From contig JBILVB010000019.1 of the NCBI GenBank assembly GCA_044370695.1, forward strand, positions 1 through 37,762: a DNA stretch of 37,762 nt, read 5' to 3'. The notes under the pieces are model-generated. The model had not been told where the DNA came from and ran no database searches. It was given only the letters and a program-made list of their open reading frames with translations. Origin of the DNA: JBEIFW01 sp044370695. Lineage in GTDB: Bacteria > Actinomycetota > Acidimicrobiia > Acidimicrobiales > Ilumatobacteraceae. Of the stretch, positions 1 through 7,031 are shown piece after piece. The position numbers and the translations under genes were made by a program. Every line of letters starts with the position of its first letter. Within the stretch, counting starts at the first letter, position 1.

Positions 1-318
1 CGCGCCGACCCGGATCTGCAGGTCGCTCACGCCGCTCGCCCGGCCAACCTGCGTCGACACCCGCTGCAGTTCGACCGCAGCGTCGATGCACGCCGACGCC
101 GTCGGGAACGTGGCCATGATCCCGTCGCCGGTGTCCTTCACCACCGTGCCGTGTGAGGCGGCGACCACCCGATCCGACGAGCTGCGCAGACGACGTCGGA
201 GCTCGTCGGCCCGCACCTCGCCGAGGCGCACCCACAGCTCGGTCGACTGCACGACGTCGCTGAACAACACGGCGACCAGACCCGCACCGACCGTCGGGTT
301 CGACGATGCGCCCACCAC
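1..318 (-). CDS. Class III adenylate/guanylate cyclase domain protein (3' part outside window)
   Basis: The reverse strand reads 106 codons with no stop and runs off the left edge. Near the N-terminus is a class III cyclase core: the LFSDV motif (first metal Asp, about residue 21), an ELWVRLGE helix and KDTGDGIMATF with the second metal Asp at about 65. Such domains make cAMP or cGMP from the nucleoside triphosphate; Lys61 just before the TGDG would suit an adenylyl cyclase, but specificity cannot be fixed from a fragment. The start is GTG at 318, with a second GTG three bases further in and an in-frame stop 18 bases upstream. It begins 18 bases after the sensor kinase stop on the same strand, so it probably belongs to the two-component operon. 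The domain starts at the very N-terminus, so any other domain would follow outside the window. Confidence 0.85.
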   Translation of the reverse strand, partial: MVGASSNPTVGAGLVAVLFSDVVQSTELWVRLGEVRADELRRRLRSSSDRVVAASHGTVVKDTGDGIMATFPTASACIDAAVELQRVSTQVGRASGVSDLQIRVGA

Positions 319-336
319 TGCATGATCCCACAGCCA

Positions 337-1701
337 TCAGGGCCGTTGGACGGGGAAGGCGAGGCGGAACACGGCGCCGCCGTCGGGTGCGTTGGTCGCC
401 GTGACGACGGCGCCGTGCTGATCGGCGACGGCCTGCACGATGGCCAGGCCCAAGCCCGATCCGGGCAGGCCGCGCGTCCGTTCCGAGCGGAAGAACCGGT
501 CGAACACCCGGGGCAGGTCGGCGGCGTCGATGCCCGGCCCGTGGTCGCGCACCTCGACGAGATGCCCCGTCACCGTGACCTCCACCGGCGACCCCGGCGG
601 CGAGAACTTGCACGCGTTGTCGACCAGGTTGCCGACGGCCCGTTCCAGGCGCGCCCACCGACCCTCGACGACGGCGGGGTCGTGGACGGTCAGCGTGACG
701 GGGCACCGGCCCCGGCGCGATTCGCGTTGCATCACCGCGGCCGCGAGCTCGTCGAGTGGCACCGGCAGCACCGGCTCGTCGGCCCGCCCGTCGGTCGCGA
801 GTTCCACCAGTTCCTCGGTGAGGGTGGTCAACTCGGCGATCTCGGCCAGCGACGCTTCCAGCACCTCGTCGCGTTCGGACACCGGCAGATCGGGGGCCCG
901 GCGCAGGTGCTGGAGGTTGGTGCGCAGGCTCGTCAACGGTGTCCGCAGTTCGTGCGAGGCGTCCCGGACGAGCCGGCGTTGCTGGTCGCGCGAGGCCGAC
1001 AGTGCGCCGAGCATCGTGTTGAACGACTCGGCCAGGCGCACGGTCTCGGCATCACCGGCGGCAGGGACCGGGGTGTCGAGATCCTGCGTCGTCGCCACCC
1101 GGGTTGCGGCCGACGCCAGCGCCGCGATCGGCCGGCTGACCCGCCGGGCGACCAGCACGCCGGCCACCGCGGCGGCCAGCGCCGCTCCGATCGCGACCGC
1201 AGCCACCGTCGTCGCCAACCGCGACAGCGTCGCTTCGGTGTCGGCCAGGCTGCGGGCCACCTGCACCGCGCCACCGGCGAACGGTGCCGTGAACAGCCGG
1301 AACGGTTCCCCCTCCAACGTCACGTCCCGCAACCGGCCCTGGCCGCGTGCCAGCGCCGCCCGGTCGCCTTCGTCGAGGGGCAGCTCGAGCTCGGGGGTGC
1401 TGCGGGCCAGCACCACCCCCGCCGGACCTCGCACCTGCGCGAGCGCATCGGGCTGGAACAGCGCCGTCTGCTGCGAACCTGCCGGTGTCGGTCGGCCCAG
1501 CGGTCCACCCGGCCGGCCGGGCCGCCCGAGCGGATCCCCCTGCAGGTTCCGCACGATCTGTCCGGCCCGCAACTGCAGGAACGAATCGACGTCGCCGCGC
1601 AGCTGCCGTTCGGCCACGGCGTACACGCCGACGACCGCTGCAACCCCGATGCCGGCGGTCACCAGCAACAGCACCAGGGTGAGACGGGTCCGCAGCCGCA
1701 T
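337..1701 (-). CDS. Two-component sensor histidine kinase
   Basis: A 454-residue membrane sensor kinase of the MprB/TcrY type. In order it has a TM helix (about 7-28), an extracytoplasmic region to about 160, a second TM (about 165-185), a HAMP linker, a HisKA box with ASHELRTPL (phospho-His about 250), then the HATPase core with N-box NLVDNACKF (about 358), DHGPG (about 386) and GSGLGL (about 415). The sensor region contains a Gly-Arg-Pro-rich stretch (about 59-71). I chose the ATG at 1701 because GAGGTGG lies just upstream; a GTG at 1710 would add three residues. The response regulator stop lies just upstream at 1712-1714, so the two are translationally close and should be a cognate pair. 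The signal sensed is unknown. Confidence 0.93.
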   Translation of the reverse strand: MRLRTRLTLVLLLVTAGIGVAAVVGVYAVAERQLRGDVDSFLQLRAGQIVRNLQGDPLGRPGRPGGPLGRPTPAGSQQTALFQPDALAQVRGPAGVVLARSTPELELPLDEGDRAALARGQGRLRDVTLEGEPFRLFTAPFAGGAVQVARSLADTEATLSRLATTVAAVAIGAALAAAVAGVLVARRVSRPIAALASAATRVATTQDLDTPVPAAGDAETVRLAESFNTMLGALSASRDQQRRLVRDASHELRTPLTSLRTNLQHLRRAPDLPVSERDEVLEASLAEIAELTTLTEELVELATDGRADEPVLPVPLDELAAAVMQRESRRGRCPVTLTVHDPAVVEGRWARLERAVGNLVDNACKFSPPGSPVEVTVTGHLVEVRDHGPGIDAADLPRVFDRFFRSERTRGLPGSGLGLAIVQAVADQHGAVVTATNAPDGGAVFRLAFPVQRP

Positions 1702-1711
1702 CGCACCCACC

Positions 1712-2392
1712 TCAGGGCCGCAGCACGTAGCCGACGCCGCGCACCGTGTGCACCAGGCGCGGTCGGTCGCCGATCTCGGTCTTGCGTCGCAGGTACCCCA
1801 CGTAGACGTCGAGGGACCGTGAACCGGTCTCGAAGTCGTAGCCCCAGATCCGCTCGTAGATGGTGTCCCGGGTCAGCACCACGCCGGCGTTGGCCATCAA
1901 CAGCTCGAGCAGGTCGAACTCGGTCTTGGACAACTCGATCGGCTCGCCGGCCCGGGTGACGCGCCGCGCCGCCGGGTCGAGCACGAGATCGCCCACGTGC
2001 AGGCTCGTCGTGCTGCCCGCCACGCTGCCCCGGCGCAGCAGGGCCCGCACCCGGGCCAGCAGCTCGTCGAGTTCGAACGGCTTGACGAGGTAGTCGTCGG
2101 CCCCGGCATCGAGGCCGGCCACCCGGTCGGCGATCTCGTGCCGGGCGGTCAGGCACAGGATCGGCACGCGTCCGCCGGACTGGCGCAGCCGGCGGGCCAC
2201 CGCGAGGCCGTCGAGGCCGGGCAGGTTGACGTCGAGCAGCACGACGTCGGGCCCCCACGACGTCGCCTGGGCGAGGCCGGCGTGGCCGTCGACGGCCGAC
2301 TGCACCTCGTAGCCCTCGTAACGAAGGACGCGAAGCAGCGACTCGCGCACCCGCTGGTCGTCTTCGACGACGAGCACCCGACCGGTCGACAC
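1712..2392 (-). CDS. OmpR/PhoB-family response regulator
   Basis: A receiver domain is followed by a winged-helix DNA-binding domain, 226 residues, the usual OmpR-family size. The acidic pair is Glu10-Asp11-Asp12, the phosphoacceptor Asp54 lies in VVLLDVNLPG, and the KPF lysine follows. The C-terminal part has the winged-helix sequence ending in a TVRGVGYVLRP signature typical of MprA/PrrA-like regulators. It is the likely partner of the kinase immediately downstream. The start is uncertain: GTG at 2392 gives a standard N-terminus, whereas a TTG at 2452 would add 20 residues of no recognised type. The upstream end faces the divergent rRNA methyltransferase gene, so the intervening 100 bases must hold both promoters. 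Confidence 0.92.
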   Translation of the reverse strand: MSTGRVLVVEDDQRVRESLLRVLRYEGYEVQSAVDGHAGLAQATSWGPDVVLLDVNLPGLDGLAVARRLRQSGGRVPILCLTARHEIADRVAGLDAGADDYLVKPFELDELLARVRALLRRGSVAGSTTSLHVGDLVLDPAARRVTRAGEPIELSKTEFDLLELLMANAGVVLTRDTIYERIWGYDFETGSRSLDVYVGYLRRKTEIGDRPRLVHTVRGVGYVLRP

Positions 2393-2480
2393 GGCGGACA
2401 GGATCGCACCTGCACCGCCGAGGATCGCGCCGTCGCCGGAGTTCTCGCGCAACTCTCACCGTCCCGGCAGACCGCCGGGG

Positions 2481-2486
2481 TAGGTT
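2481..2486 (+). promoter_or_regulatory. -10 box for rlmI-like gene (leaderless type)
   Basis: TAGGTT ends 7 bases before the ATG at 2494. That leaves no room for a ribosome binding site and suggests transcription starts at or next to the A of the ATG. The same hexamer at the same distance precedes the moxR gene on the other strand. Confidence 0.5.
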
Positions 2487-2493
2487 CGCCCCG

Positions 2494-3675
2494 ATGGACG
2501 AGCCGATCCTGGTCCTGCAGCCGGGCCGGGAGCGCTCGCTCCAGCGTCGCCACCCGTGGGTGTTCTCCGGGGCATTGGGGCGCATGCAGGGCCGGGCCGG
2601 TCCGGGCGACACGGTGGTGGTGGCGTCCGCCGACGGCACCCCGTTCGGTCGGGCGAGCTACCACCCCAAGGCCTCGATCCTGGCCCGGATGTGGACCTTC
2701 GACCCCGACGAGCGCGTCGACGGCGACTTCTTCGCCCGTCGCATCGCCGCTGCGGTCGCACGCCGGGCGCACCTGGCCGCGCGCACCGACGCCGTCCGGC
2801 TCGTGTTCGGGGAGAGCGACGGGTTGCCGGGCGTGGTCGTCGACCGGTACGGCGGGTGGGTCGTCGTGCAACTCGGCACCCCGGGCGCCGACCGCTGGCG
2901 GCGTGAGATCGTCGAGGTGCTCGCCGCCCTGCCCGGTGTGCAGGGCGTGTACGAACGGTCCGACACCGATGCCCGAGAGCGGGAGGGGCTCGTGACGCGC
3001 GTCGGCGTGCTCGCCGGCGCCGAGCCGCCCGACCGCATCGAGATCGTCGAGGACGGCTGCCGTCATCTCGTCGATGTGCGCCGCGGCCAGAAGACCGGTT
3101 GGTACCTCGACCAGCGCGACAACCGGGCCGCCGTCGCCCGGGAGGCGGCGGGCCGGCGGATGCTCGAGGTGTTCTCCTACTCGGGGGCGTTCGGGACGGC
3201 GGCGCTCGCCGCCGGTGCGGCCGACGTGGTGAGCGTCGATTCCTCCGGTCCGGCGCTCGCGCTCGCGGCCGAGGAGCGCCGCCACGCCGGTCTGCCCACC
3301 GGCACCCTCGTCGAGGCCGACGCCTTCAAGGACCTCCGGCAGCGGCGCGACGCCCACGAGCGCTACGACCTGATCGTCGTCGACCCACCCAAGTTGGCGC
3401 CGCGTGAGTCGTACCTGGAGCGGGCGAGCCGGGCGTACAAGGACGTGAACTGGCTCGCCATTCGGTTGCTCGCGCCCGGGGGGTTGCTCGCCACGTTCTC
3501 GTGCTCGGCCGCGATGTCGGCCGAGCTGTTCCAGAAGATCCTCTTCGGTGCCGCCACCGACGCCCGGCGCGACCTGCAGATCGTGCAGCGCCTCGGGCCC
3601 GCGCCGGACCACCCGGTGCTGTTGAGCTTCCCCGAGTCCGACTACCTCACCGGCCTGCTGCTGCGGGCGGTCTGA
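2494..3675 (+). CDS. RlmI-like class I rRNA (cytosine-C5) methyltransferase
   Basis: 393 residues, matching the RlmI/YccW family (about 396). An N-terminal PUA-like RNA-binding domain (about 1-75, with RRHPWVFSGAL) precedes a Rossmann methyltransferase. The SAM-binding motif EVFSYSGAFGTAAL lies at about 224-237, the acidic SDR-like position VVSVDSS follows, the VVDPPKLAP motif is at about 294-302, and a Cys at about 337 in TFSCSAAM fits the catalytic cysteine of m5C enzymes. Known family members modify C1962 of 23S rRNA; the target here is inferred. The start is the ATG at 2494, supported by a -10 hexamer seven bases upstream and the start of the PUA domain. It is divergent from the two-component operon and convergent with the epimerase gene. 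Confidence 0.9.
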   Translation: MDEPILVLQPGRERSLQRRHPWVFSGALGRMQGRAGPGDTVVVASADGTPFGRASYHPKASILARMWTFDPDERVDGDFFARRIAAAVARRAHLAARTDAVRLVFGESDGLPGVVVDRYGGWVVVQLGTPGADRWRREIVEVLAALPGVQGVYERSDTDAREREGLVTRVGVLAGAEPPDRIEIVEDGCRHLVDVRRGQKTGWYLDQRDNRAAVAREAAGRRMLEVFSYSGAFGTAALAAGAADVVSVDSSGPALALAAEERRHAGLPTGTLVEADAFKDLRQRRDAHERYDLIVVDPPKLAPRESYLERASRAYKDVNWLAIRLLAPGGLLATFSCSAAMSAELFQKILFGAATDARRDLQIVQRLGPAPDHPVLLSFPESDYLTGLLLRAV

Positions 3676-3677
3676 CC

Positions 3678-3694
3678 GGGCCGCCGGGTGGCCC
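3678..3694. terminator. Possible two-way terminator hairpin
   Basis: Five-base GC arms (3678-3682 and 3690-3694) around a seven-base loop lie in the gap between the convergent methyltransferase and epimerase genes. There is no T-tract on either side, so it is at best a weak intrinsic terminator. Confidence 0.25.
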
Positions 3695-3696
3695 CG

Positions 3697-4098
3697 TCAC
3701 TCCTGGACGAGCTCGATCAAGGTGCCGAAGCTGCCCTTGGGGTGGATGAAGGCGACCGTCGTGCCGCGCGAGCCGGGTCGGGGGGCCTTGTCGATCGGGG
3801 TGGCCCCGGCGTCGACCATCGACTGCAGCGCGACGCCGCAGTCGGCGACGCGGTACCCGACGTGGTGCAGCCCTTCGCCCCGCTTCTCGATCGCCTTGGC
3901 CACCGGGGAGTCCTCCCGGGTGGGGGTGAGCAACTGCACGTAGCTCTCGGCCACCTTCAGCAGCGCCTCCTCGACGCCGTCGGACTCGACGACCTCTCGG
4001 TGCTCCACCTCGGCGCCGAAGGCGCGCCGGTAGTAGTCGATGGCGGCCTCGAGGTCCCGGACGGCGATGGCCACGTGGTCGATCTCGGTGAGCAGCAT
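3697..4098 (-). CDS. mce: Methylmalonyl-CoA epimerase
   Basis: A 133-residue vicinal oxygen chelate protein with the two paired beta-alpha-beta-beta-beta modules of methylmalonyl-CoA epimerase. Expected metal ligands are visible: His in IDHVAIAV (about 8), His in LHHVGY (about 77-78) and Glu in LIELVQE near the C-terminus. The enzyme interconverts (S)- and (R)-methylmalonyl-CoA, between propionyl-CoA carboxylase and the B12 mutase. A PccB-like beta subunit at 7032 agrees with that pathway; the mutase is not in this window. It begins four bases after the stop of the split-barrel protein gene upstream on the same strand, so the two are probably co-transcribed. I see no clear Shine-Dalgarno, so translation may be coupled. 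Confidence 0.9.
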   Translation of the reverse strand: MLLTEIDHVAIAVRDLEAAIDYYRRAFGAEVEHREVVESDGVEEALLKVAESYVQLLTPTREDSPVAKAIEKRGEGLHHVGYRVADCGVALQSMVDAGATPIDKAPRPGSRGTTVAFIHPKGSFGTLIELVQE

Positions 4099-4102
4099 CC
4101 GC

Positions 4103-4765
4103 TCAGCCTGTCACGCGGGACCCGACCATGGCCCGGACGTGCTCGGGGATCGCCACCCCGTCCAGGTTGCGCCCGTCCCCGCTCGGCTCGCCGAAGGTGG
4201 TCACCACCGGGATCGTCCCGCCCCAGATCGGCAGGGCGTAGTCCTCGTCGTCGTCGACGGACGGCCCGGTGCGCACCTTGGCCGAGGCCTCGGTGAGCGC
4301 GACGGCGAGGACGGCCGTGGCCCGGACCTCCTTGTCGGTCATGGCGCGGAGGTGGTCGGATCGGTGCGGCACGATCCGCTCGGTGATCGCGTCGAGCGCG
4401 GCGGCCCGCTCGTCGAGGTCGTCGAGATACCGGGCCCGGCCCAGCACCACGACCGAGCGGTAGTTGGCGGAGTGGTGGAAGGCGCTGCGGGCCAGCACGA
4501 GCGCGTCGAGATGGGTGACGGTGACGCACACGTCGGCACCGGCCTTGAGCGACCGCACCAGCCGGGTGGCGGGCGAGCCGTGCAGCAGGACCTCGTCGCC
4601 GTGGCGGGCGTACAGCATCGGGACGACGACCGGGCGGCCGTCGGCGGCGACGAGGCCGACGTGGGCCAGGAACCCGGCGTCGAGGATCGCGTCGATGGTG
4701 GCCCGGTCGTAGCGCCCCCGGCCGGGGTAGCGGACCGTGGTCGCGACGGTGGGGGCAGCGTCCAT
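4103..4765 (-). CDS. Pyridoxamine 5'-phosphate oxidase-family (FMN-binding split barrel) protein
   Basis: 220 residues. The N-terminal half carries a split-barrel pattern: ILDAGFLAHVGLVAADGRPVVVPM, YARHGDEVLLHGSPATR and a HHSANYRSVVVLGRARYL strand pair, resembling the 'PPOX family class' NimA-like flavoproteins that bind FMN or haem. The C-terminal part (KVRTGPSVDDDEDYALPIWGGTIPV) is typical of this subgroup. The substrate is unknown; a role in pyridoxal phosphate synthesis is not implied. The start is the ATG at 4765, six bases after a CAGGCT hexamer (reverse strand, 4772-4777) that resembles the window's -10 boxes apart from its first base. A much longer open frame continues upstream on this strand, but it is antisense to the amidase and carboxylase genes and is not coding. 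Confidence 0.85.
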   Translation of the reverse strand: MDAAPTVATTVRYPGRGRYDRATIDAILDAGFLAHVGLVAADGRPVVVPMLYARHGDEVLLHGSPATRLVRSLKAGADVCVTVTHLDALVLARSAFHHSANYRSVVVLGRARYLDDLDERAAALDAITERIVPHRSDHLRAMTDKEVRATAVLAVALTEASAKVRTGPSVDDDEDYALPIWGGTIPVVTTFGEPSGDGRNLDGVAIPEHVRAMVGSRVTG

Positions 4766-4813
4766 CGCAGCAGCCTGGCACGGGAGGCCTCGCGACCGTG
4801 GCAGATTCCCGGG

Positions 4814-5518
4814 ATGCTCCGAGCGACGCCGAACGACCCCGCCCGCGGGACCTGGCTGACCGTGCCCGACCCGGTCGTGGCCGAGGCCGCCCTGGCCGCC
4901 CGCCCCGACTTCGCAGCGATCGACCTGCAGCACGGCACCCTCACCGCCGCTGCGGCCCCGGGGCTGTTGATCGCCGCCCGCGCGGCCGGGGTCGAGACCT
5001 GGGTCCGGGTACCGGCCAACGACCCGGCGGTCATCGGGTGGGTGCTCGACATCGGGGCCGCCGGGGTGATCGTGCCGCTGGTCGAGTCCGCGGCCGAGGC
5101 CGCCGCCGCGGTCGCGGCGTGCCGGTACCCGCCGGCGGGCCGCCGCAGCTTCGGCCCGTTCCGGGCGTCGCTGATCGGGATGCGCGATCCGGGGTGCGTC
5201 GTGATGATCGAGACCGCAGCCGGCGTCGACGCCGTCGGCGACATCGCCGCCGTGCCCGGTCTGTCCGGTCTCTACGTCGGACCGGTCGATCTCGGGATCT
5301 CGCTCGGCCTGCCGCCCAACGTCGACCACGACGACGCCGGCTTCGACGCTGCGCTGGCCGCCGTGGTCGCGGCCGCGGGGGCCAACGGTGTGCCGGTCGG
5401 CGCCCACGCGAGCCCGGGGCTCGTGGCCAAGCGGGCCGGCCAGGGGTTCTCGTTCTTCACCGTCACGAGCGATCTCGGCGCCGTCACCGCCGGCGTCCGT
5501 TCCGCTCTCGGCCGCTAG
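4814..5518 (+). CDS. HpcH/HpaI-family aldolase
   Basis: 234 residues of a (beta/alpha)8 class II aldolase like 4-hydroxy-2-oxoheptanedioate aldolase. Visible signatures are the FAAIDLQHG strand (the family has D-x-E-H-G here), WVRVPANDP with the substrate Arg, GAAGVIVPLVESAAEA, a VVMIETAAGVDAV strand with the metal-binding Glu, and GLYVGPVDLGISLG with the metal Asp. These enzymes cleave 2-oxo-4-hydroxy acids to pyruvate and an aldehyde; the natural substrate here is unknown. The ATG at 4814 follows a CAGATT hexamer by six bases. The amidase gene starts nine bases after its stop, with an AGGAG overlapping the stop codon, so the two should be one operon. Confidence 0.88.
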   Translation: MLRATPNDPARGTWLTVPDPVVAEAALAARPDFAAIDLQHGTLTAAAAPGLLIAARAAGVETWVRVPANDPAVIGWVLDIGAAGVIVPLVESAAEAAAAVAACRYPPAGRRSFGPFRASLIGMRDPGCVVMIETAAGVDAVGDIAAVPGLSGLYVGPVDLGISLGLPPNVDHDDAGFDAALAAVVAAAGANGVPVGAHASPGLVAKRAGQGFSFFTVTSDLGAVTAGVRSALGR

Positions 5519-5527
5519 GAGTCCACG

Positions 5528-6946
5528 ATGCCCACCGCCCTGCCCGCCGATCCGGCCCTGTGGCCCGCCGTCGACCAGGCCGCCGCCATCGCCGCACGTC
5601 GGCTGTCGTCCCGTGAGCTGCTCGCTGCGGTGACCGCTCGTATCGACGCCCACAACCCGGCGCTCAACGCCGTGGTCACGCTCGACGCCGACCGGGCCGC
5701 CGCCGGCGCCGCAGCGGCCGATGAGGCCACCGCGCACGGCCAGTCGTTCGGCCCGCTGCACGGCCTGCCGATGACGATGAAGGACGCGCTCGCCGTGGCC
5801 GGGCTGCGCTCCACCGGCGGCGCGGTCGAACTGCGCGACCACGTGCCCGACACCGATGCCGACGTGGTGGCCCGGGTGCGTGCCGCGGGGGCCAACGTGT
5901 TCGCCAAGACCAACGTGCCGCGCTGGTCGGGCGACCTGCAGACCTTCAACGAGGTGTTCGGCACCACGAACAACCCGTGGGACCCGACCCGGGTGCCCGG
6001 CGGGTCCTCGGGCGGGGCGGCCACCGCAGTCGCCACGGGCATGACGAGCGTCGAGGTCGGCACCGACATCGGTGGCTCGGTCCGGGTGCCGGCCGCGTAC
6101 TGCGGGATCGCCGGGCACAAGCCGAGTTACGGCCTGGTCCCGTGCGGCGGATACCTCGACGGCGTCGAGGGCGGCCTGACCGAACCCGACGTGAACGTCC
6201 ACGGCCCGCTCGCCCGCTCCGTCGCCGACCTCGAGTTGCTGCTCGGGATCCTCGCCGGCCCCCGCCCCGATCGGGCCGGCGCCTGGTCGGTGTCGCTGCC
6301 CGCCCCCCGCCACGATCGCATCGACCGCTACCGGGTGGCGGTGTGGGCCACCGATCCGGGTTGCCCGGTGTCGGCCGCCACCGAGGGCGCCGTGCGCGCC
6401 GCCGGGGACACCCTGCGCGGGCTCGGCGCCCGGGTCGACGACGCGGCGCGCCCGCCGATCGACGCCGACGGCGCCGCCCGGTTGGGCCTCGGGCTGGTGG
6501 GCGCCGCGGTCACCCCGTCGATGACCGACGAGCAGGCCGAACGGGTGGCCGCCAGCGGCGGTGCGCTCTCGCACCGGGACTGGTTGGCCATGGATCGGGC
6601 CCGGGCCCGGATCCGGGCCGCGTGGGCCGAGTTCTTCACCGGGGTCGACGTGCTGGTGTGCCCCGTGATCGCCCGGCCGCCGTTCCCGCACACCCAGGAC
6701 GGCTCGTTCGCCACCCGCACCGTCGACGTCGACGGCGTCAGCCGGCCGTACGCCGATCTGATCTGGTGGACGATCCTGATCGGGATGGCCTACCTGCCGG
6801 CCACGTCGATCCCGGTCGGGTGGACCCCCGAGGGCCTCCCCGTCGCCGTGCAGGTGGTGGCGCCGTACCTCGAGGACCGAAGCGCGCTGGCCGTGGCCGC
6901 CACGCTGCTCGACGCGTCCGGGGGGCTCACGCTGCCCGTGTCCTGA
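5528..6946 (+). CDS. Amidase-signature hydrolase
   Basis: 472 residues, the usual length for amidase-signature enzymes. The Ser-Ser-Lys triad is visible: Lys85 in TMKDAL, cis-Ser160 in the GGSSGG motif and nucleophile Ser184 in DIGGSVRVP, with the expected 24-residue spacing between the serines. The family hydrolyses amide bonds of many small molecules. Missing gatB/gatC neighbours and sequence features such as PSYGLVPCGGYLDGVEGG argue for a general amidase rather than GatA. The start is the ATG at 5528 with AGGAG at about 5517-5521. It follows the aldolase as the second gene of the operon. Confidence 0.9.
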   Translation: MPTALPADPALWPAVDQAAAIAARRLSSRELLAAVTARIDAHNPALNAVVTLDADRAAAGAAAADEATAHGQSFGPLHGLPMTMKDALAVAGLRSTGGAVELRDHVPDTDADVVARVRAAGANVFAKTNVPRWSGDLQTFNEVFGTTNNPWDPTRVPGGSSGGAATAVATGMTSVEVGTDIGGSVRVPAAYCGIAGHKPSYGLVPCGGYLDGVEGGLTEPDVNVHGPLARSVADLELLLGILAGPRPDRAGAWSVSLPAPRHDRIDRYRVAVWATDPGCPVSAATEGAVRAAGDTLRGLGARVDDAARPPIDADGAARLGLGLVGAAVTPSMTDEQAERVAASGGALSHRDWLAMDRARARIRAAWAEFFTGVDVLVCPVIARPPFPHTQDGSFATRTVDVDGVSRPYADLIWWTILIGMAYLPATSIPVGWTPEGLPVAVQVVAPYLEDRSALAVAATLLDASGGLTLPVS

Positions 6947-6989
6947 GGCGCGACGGCCCGGGTCGGAGACCGTCGAGGATGTCGGCCTC

Positions 6990-7009
6990 CCCTTTCGGGC
7001 GAACAAGGG
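6990..7009. repeat. Short inverted repeat upstream of pccB-like gene
   Basis: Five-base arms (6990-6994 and 7005-7009) separated by ten bases lie between the amidase stop and the -10 box at 7018. It could be a weak terminator for the amidase or an operator in the -35 region; no -35 consensus is evident there. Confidence 0.25.
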
Positions 7010-7017
7010 TGCCGCAG

Positions 7018-7023
7018 TAGCGT
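7018..7023 (+). promoter_or_regulatory. -10 box for pccB-like gene
   Basis: TAGCGT ends eight bases before the ATG at 7032. There is no purine-rich ribosome binding site between, which fits a leaderless or near-leaderless transcript. Confidence 0.45.
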
Positions 7024-7031
7024 TCGCCGCC

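Noticed and set aside
322..1959. Plus-strand open frame of 545 codons
   Set aside because: Antisense to the histidine kinase and response regulator, whose domains are unambiguous.
2393..2452. TTG start for the response regulator
   Set aside because: It adds 20 residues with no match to the family; GTG at 2392 gives the standard N-terminus. Not excluded.
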